Source: CP2-2F sp034436235
GTDB taxonomy: Bacteria > Chloroflexota > Anaerolineae > Aggregatilineales > UBA2796
Length of the DNA stretch: 6,722 nt
Assembly: GCA_034436235.1 (NCBI GenBank)
Contig: DAOTWB010000280.1
Span: 1 to 6,722 of the forward strand
Direction: 5' to 3'
Both the position numbers and the translations under genes were made by a program. Positions within the stretch are counted from its first letter, which is position 1, and each line of letters opens with the position of its first letter. Shown here one piece after another: positions 1 through 3,900 of this stretch. The notes beneath the pieces were generated by a model. The model did no database searches and had not been told where the DNA came from. It was given only the letters and a program-made list of their open reading frames with translations.

Positions 1-10
1 CAAAAGGCGA

Positions 11-47
11 GTTGCAACCACTTACGACCCATTGAGGGTACTGAAAC
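11..47 (+). repeat. First visible CRISPR repeat, single-base variant
   Basis: This copy has T instead of C at repeat position 12 (window position 22), while the other eleven full copies are identical. The changed base lies in the unstructured 5' part of the repeat, outside the inferred hairpin and the ACTGAAAC tag, so it should not affect crRNA processing. Only ten bases precede it, so the window does not show whether it is the leader-proximal copy or an internal one. Confidence 0.9.
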
Positions 48-841
48 TCGAGTTGCCGCACGTGGTGCAGCGTTTCGCGGGGTTGCAACCACCTACGACC
101 CATTGAGGGTACTGAAACAACATGTGTGCCTCCGTTCAATTCGTTCACTCCGGTGTTGCAACCACCTACGACCCATTGAGGGTACTGAAACCTGGTTTCC
201 AAGCTGGCTTCTTTTCCCACTTTAGCAGTTGCAACCACCTACGACCCATTGAGGGTACTGAAACGTCGCCATCCTTCTCAAACCACAACAGGTAGAACAG
301 TTGCAACCACCTACGACCCATTGAGGGTACTGAAACCATACACGCCCGTCGCGCGTGCGGCTGATGGAATTTGTTGCAACCACCTACGACCCATTGAGGG
401 TACTGAAACTCCTCGTCAGCGAAAATTGTTTTCGTGCTGGGATGTTGCAACCACCTACGACCCATTGAGGGTACTGAAACGCGCCGAGCGTCTCTTGGAA
501 GTATTGCCCCTCAAGTTGCAACCACCTACGACCCATTGAGGGTACTGAAACGAGAGCCGATAAATGAGATCAGTCTTCGTCATCGTTGTTGCAACCACCT
601 ACGACCCATTGAGGGTACTGAAACAAAGTTAAGATCGATCACGGCTTATCTCCTGTTTGTTGCAACCACCTACGACCCATTGAGGGTACTGAAACACCGA
701 CGCGCTCGATTACACAATGCGCGCGCGCATGTTGCAACCACCTACGACCCATTGAGGGTACTGAAACTCAAAGCTGACGGTCGCGTTCTTCCCGTTAGCA
801 TGGAGTTGCAACCACCTACGACCCATTGAGGGTACTGAAAC
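11..841 (+). CRISPR. CRISPR array, 12 repeats of 37 bp and 11 spacers
   Basis: Repeats start at 11, 82, 155, 228, 300, 373, 444, 515, 588, 659, 731 and 805, each 37 bp. Eleven are identical; the first differs at one base. The unit begins GTTGCAACCACCTACG and ends GGGTACTGAAAC. Spacers are all different: 48-81, 119-154, 192-227, 265-299, 337-372, 410-443, 481-514, 552-587, 625-658, 696-730 and 768-804 (34-37 bp). Repeat bases 17-29 (ACCCATTGAGGGT) form a 4-bp stem with a 5-nt loop, leaving exactly eight bases, ACTGAAAC. That is the usual layout for Cas6 cleavage and the 5' tag of crRNAs in type I and III systems, so plus-strand transcription with the leader to the left is inferred. The subtype cannot be set because no cas genes are visible. 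The ten bases before the first repeat could be the end of another spacer or of the leader. Confidence 0.98.
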
Positions 842-877
842 GCGATGGTCAGAAACAGCGGACCAAAGGCATTGAAA
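842..877 (+). other. Probable twelfth (terminal) CRISPR spacer
   Basis: These 36 bases lie between the last intact repeat and a decayed repeat copy, and match the 34-37 bp length of the other spacers. It would be the oldest spacer visible if the leader is on the left. It is not similar by eye to the other spacers. A crRNA from it would have a normal 5' tag from the preceding repeat but probably a poorly defined 3' end, because the following repeat lacks the hairpin. Confidence 0.7.
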
Positions 878-890
878 GTTGCAAGCATCT
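878..890 (+). repeat. Decayed terminal CRISPR repeat (5' part only)
   Basis: GTTGCAAGCATCT matches the first 13 bases of the repeat at 11 positions and starts exactly 36 bp after the last intact repeat. Beyond base 13 the match falls to chance level, and the inferred hairpin and ACTGAAAC tag are gone. Terminal repeats at the end far from the leader are often degenerate, mainly in their 3' half. This therefore marks the trailer end and supports plus-strand orientation of the array. Confidence 0.75.
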
Positions 891-925
891 GGCTGAGGTA
901 AGTGATGAGGCAGGCGCTAGAAACA

Positions 926-956
926 TTGACGCCCAGACCGACGGTCTGGGCGTCAA
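926..956 (-). terminator. Strong intergenic hairpin, probable terminator of the hydrolase gene
   Basis: TTGACGCCCAGACC (926-939) is the exact reverse complement of 943-956, with a 3-nt loop at 940-942: a perfect 14-bp, GC-rich stem. It begins 17 bp downstream of the stop codon of the minus-strand hydrolase gene. On that strand it is followed by TGTTTC, a poor T tract, so intrinsic termination may be inefficient or helped by other factors. Because the array and the gene converge here, it may also block readthrough from the array side, but there is no T tract on the plus strand. Confidence 0.65.
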
Positions 957-973
957 ACGTTTGCTCAGGGCAG

Positions 974-3900
974 TTATTGGCGCGGCACGAAGGTCGGTGC
1001 AGCCTCAGGCGACTCGGGCGAGTCTGGACCTGAGTCGGGCAGCCACTTGGCAGCCAGCGGCAGGTCGCCTAGGATGCCATAGACAATTGTCCAATCGGCA
1101 AAGCCTGTGCTGAGCGCATTGCGGAAGTAGATCATGTTGGTGGTGGTGCGGAAGAGCGCCACGCCTGAAGCGCCGTCAGCATCCCAGTCGCCGATGATCG
1201 GGATATCGGCTGGAATGCCGAAGACGAAGGCGTAGTCGGCAGTGGCGGCACAGAAGGTGCAAGTGGTGTTGCTCAGGAAGAACTGACCTGTGCTGGGACG
1301 ATACACACCGACTGTGTAGAAGCCATCGCCATTCCAGTCGCCGACGACGGGCGTGTCGCTGCCGATGCCGAAGACGATAGCGTAATCGGCAAAGCCTGCC
1401 GAGAGGCTATTGCGCAGGTAGAAAGCGCCGTCCGCAGGACGGAAGACGCCAATGCCTGCCTTGCCGTCATTATCCCAATCGCCAACGAGAGGGATATCGC
1501 CCGGAATGCCGAAGGTGAAGTTATAGATAATTGGCGCGCTGGGCGTGTTGCTGTTGGTGAGGAAGAATTGCCCTGTGCTTGGACGGTAGAAGCCGACCGT
1601 CTCAACGCCGTCGCCGTCCCAATCGCCTGCCACAGGGATATCGCCGCTGGCGCCCAGCGCAAGCACGAGATTGGCAAAGCCTGTGGTATTGGCGTAGCGG
1701 ATGTAGAAGGTATCAGTGCGATAGACGGCGATGGTATCCAGCGCGCGGCTGCAGATCAGGTTGTAGGTGTATGTAGGATTGCCGATCTCATTGCTCTGCA
1801 AGACGAGCGTGCCTGTCTGCGGCGAGCTGAGGTTCGGCGTGCAAGTGACCGTCAGCGTGATCGGGCTGCCCTGACCGAGCGAGGCGGGCAAGCCGCTGAT
1901 GCTGAACGGCGCGCTGATGCTCTGCAGCGTCACGTTCAGGATGCCGCCGCCTGCATTGGCAAGCTGCAGCCAGTGCTCCACATTGACGTTCTGCAAGCCG
2001 TTCAGGACGAGCGTGCTGCCATTCGGCGCGGATGCGTTGTAGGTAGGCGGCGCGGCGACCATGAAGATGACGCCGTTGGCGAGGTCGCTCAAGGCAGGCT
2101 CGCTGCTGGCAGTGATGCGCAGCGCGTACACATCGTTCGCAGTGTCTAGGTCGCTGCTGCCTACGAAGAGCTGCCAAGCGCTGCCGTTATACCACCAGAC
2201 GCGGAAATCGGCTTCGTTAGGCGCATCCGTGTAAGGCAGCTTGACGATCAGGTCGTCCACATTGCTGGTGCTGCTCAGGCGCGCAGGCACAAAGGGCGAG
2301 ACTGCCACTGCGCCGAAAGGCGTCGGATCAGCGCTGTAGCTGCCGAGCAGCAGCACAGGCTCGCCAATGCCGCGCTTGATGGCTTGCGTGACGCCAACTT
2401 GGCTCAGCTTGGTGCCGATGGGCAGCCGCTGCGCAGCGCTGGCGGCGCTGGGCGTGCCGTTATAGCCGACGAAGATCGCCGCGTGCGTCTCCACAGTCCG
2501 TCCGCTGGGCGAGGCGATGCTCAGACGCACGATCGCCAGCTCAGGCGCGGCGGGCGCTGTGTAATTCACGCTGACCGTGCCGCTGCTATCGGTTGTGAGC
2601 GCAGCAGCGCTCAAGCTGCCGCTACCGCTCAGCACCTGCGCGTTCACAGTCACGCCGGCAGGCAAAGGCTGCCCTGTCAGGTCGCTCAAGGTCGCCGTGA
2701 TTGTGCCTGTGGCGTTCGTGGCAAGCGCCAAATTGCTGCTGCCGAGCGTCAGCGTGTGCGGCGGCAAGGTATTGGTGCTATCCACTGTGTTCGGATTATC
2801 CTGCGGCGGCAGGAAGACGCGCGCCGTCAAGCCGCTCAGCGCGCTGCTCAGGCTGGTGGTAGCGCTGACCGTGTTGCCGGAGAGCAGGTCAGTGTAGGTC
2901 AGGTTAGCGCACTGCGCAGGCAGATTGTTCAGCGTCACATTCTTAGTGGTCGTGCTGCGATTGATGATCGTGATCGCGCAATCGGCGCCGCTGAGCGTGT
3001 TATTAGCGTCAAGGCGCGCATAAGCGTAGATTTCGTTGACATCGTCGGCGAGCAGCGTCTGCCAATCGCCAAGGCGCAGCACAGCATAGTCAGCGCGCGC
3101 CAAGCCAAGCCGTCGGTAAGTCTCTTGCAAGCTCAAGTTCGGCAGTCCGCTCGGCAGGGCGCCTGAGACGCTGGTGAAGCCGCCGAAAGCGCTCGGCACT
3201 TGGCTGTATGGGTCTTGCTGCGTCGGAATCCATGGGAAAGTGTGACGGTTGTACGGATCGTCTTGCACAATGCCGCTGACCGTCTTACCGGCGCCCCAGT
3301 TGGCGTAGCCGCCGTAATCGGTCAAGCCAAGCCCAACCTCATCACCGTAGTAGATGGTTGGCGCGCCGGGCATGGTGAACTGAATGGTCGCCATCAGCTT
3401 CATCTTTTCGATGGTGGTAGCGGCGTTGGCGCTGCGCTCGCGCAGGACGAAGCCGGGACGGTTCGTATCGTGCGATCCCATCAGATTCATCATGCTATAC
3501 CACGCCACAGGCGGATAGTCCTCGCGGATTGAGTTCAACACATAGTCAAACTCGCTCGCCGAGAGCTTCCACATAGTCTGATCGCCGTTGTTGTCGTTAT
3601 CCGTCCACGTCGAGTCGATCAGGAAGCCGAGGACTGCCTTGCGGAAGCGATAGTTCATGGTTGCGTCCAGCTGATCGCCGAACAGCCATGGCGTCGCTTC
3701 GTACCACACTTCTGTGTAAAGCGGACCGAAGTAGCTGTCGTTGCCTTTCACCTGCGCGCGGAACTGCTGCCAGAAGTCGTGCGGAATCTCGTCAGCCACG
3801 TCGAAGCGCCAGCCGCCTGCGCCCAGCTGATACCAGTATTGGATGATCGCTGGCAGCCCATTGATGCCGTTTGTGCCGTTGTTGTTCACATCGAAGACGA

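Noticed and set aside
166..829. Open frames on both strands through the CRISPR array with a recurring peptide (VATTYDPLRVLK on plus, PSMGRRWLQ on minus).
   Set aside because: The recurring peptide is just the repeat translated; frames shift from spacer to spacer, and there is no ribosome site or protein-like composition.
954..963. Ten-base palindrome CAAACGTTTG next to the intergenic hairpin as an operator site.
   Set aside because: It overlaps the base of the hairpin and lies downstream of both units, not near a promoter; a palindrome this short is expected by chance.
842..976. A stop-free minus-strand frame encoding a hydrophobic stretch (LITYLSQMLATFNAFGPL) across the terminal spacer and the hairpin, resembling a membrane segment.
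   Set aside because: It has no clear start or ribosome site, overlaps the decayed repeat and the terminator-like stem, and runs into the array. It could be a relic of an older gene, but chance is more likely in short GC-rich DNA.
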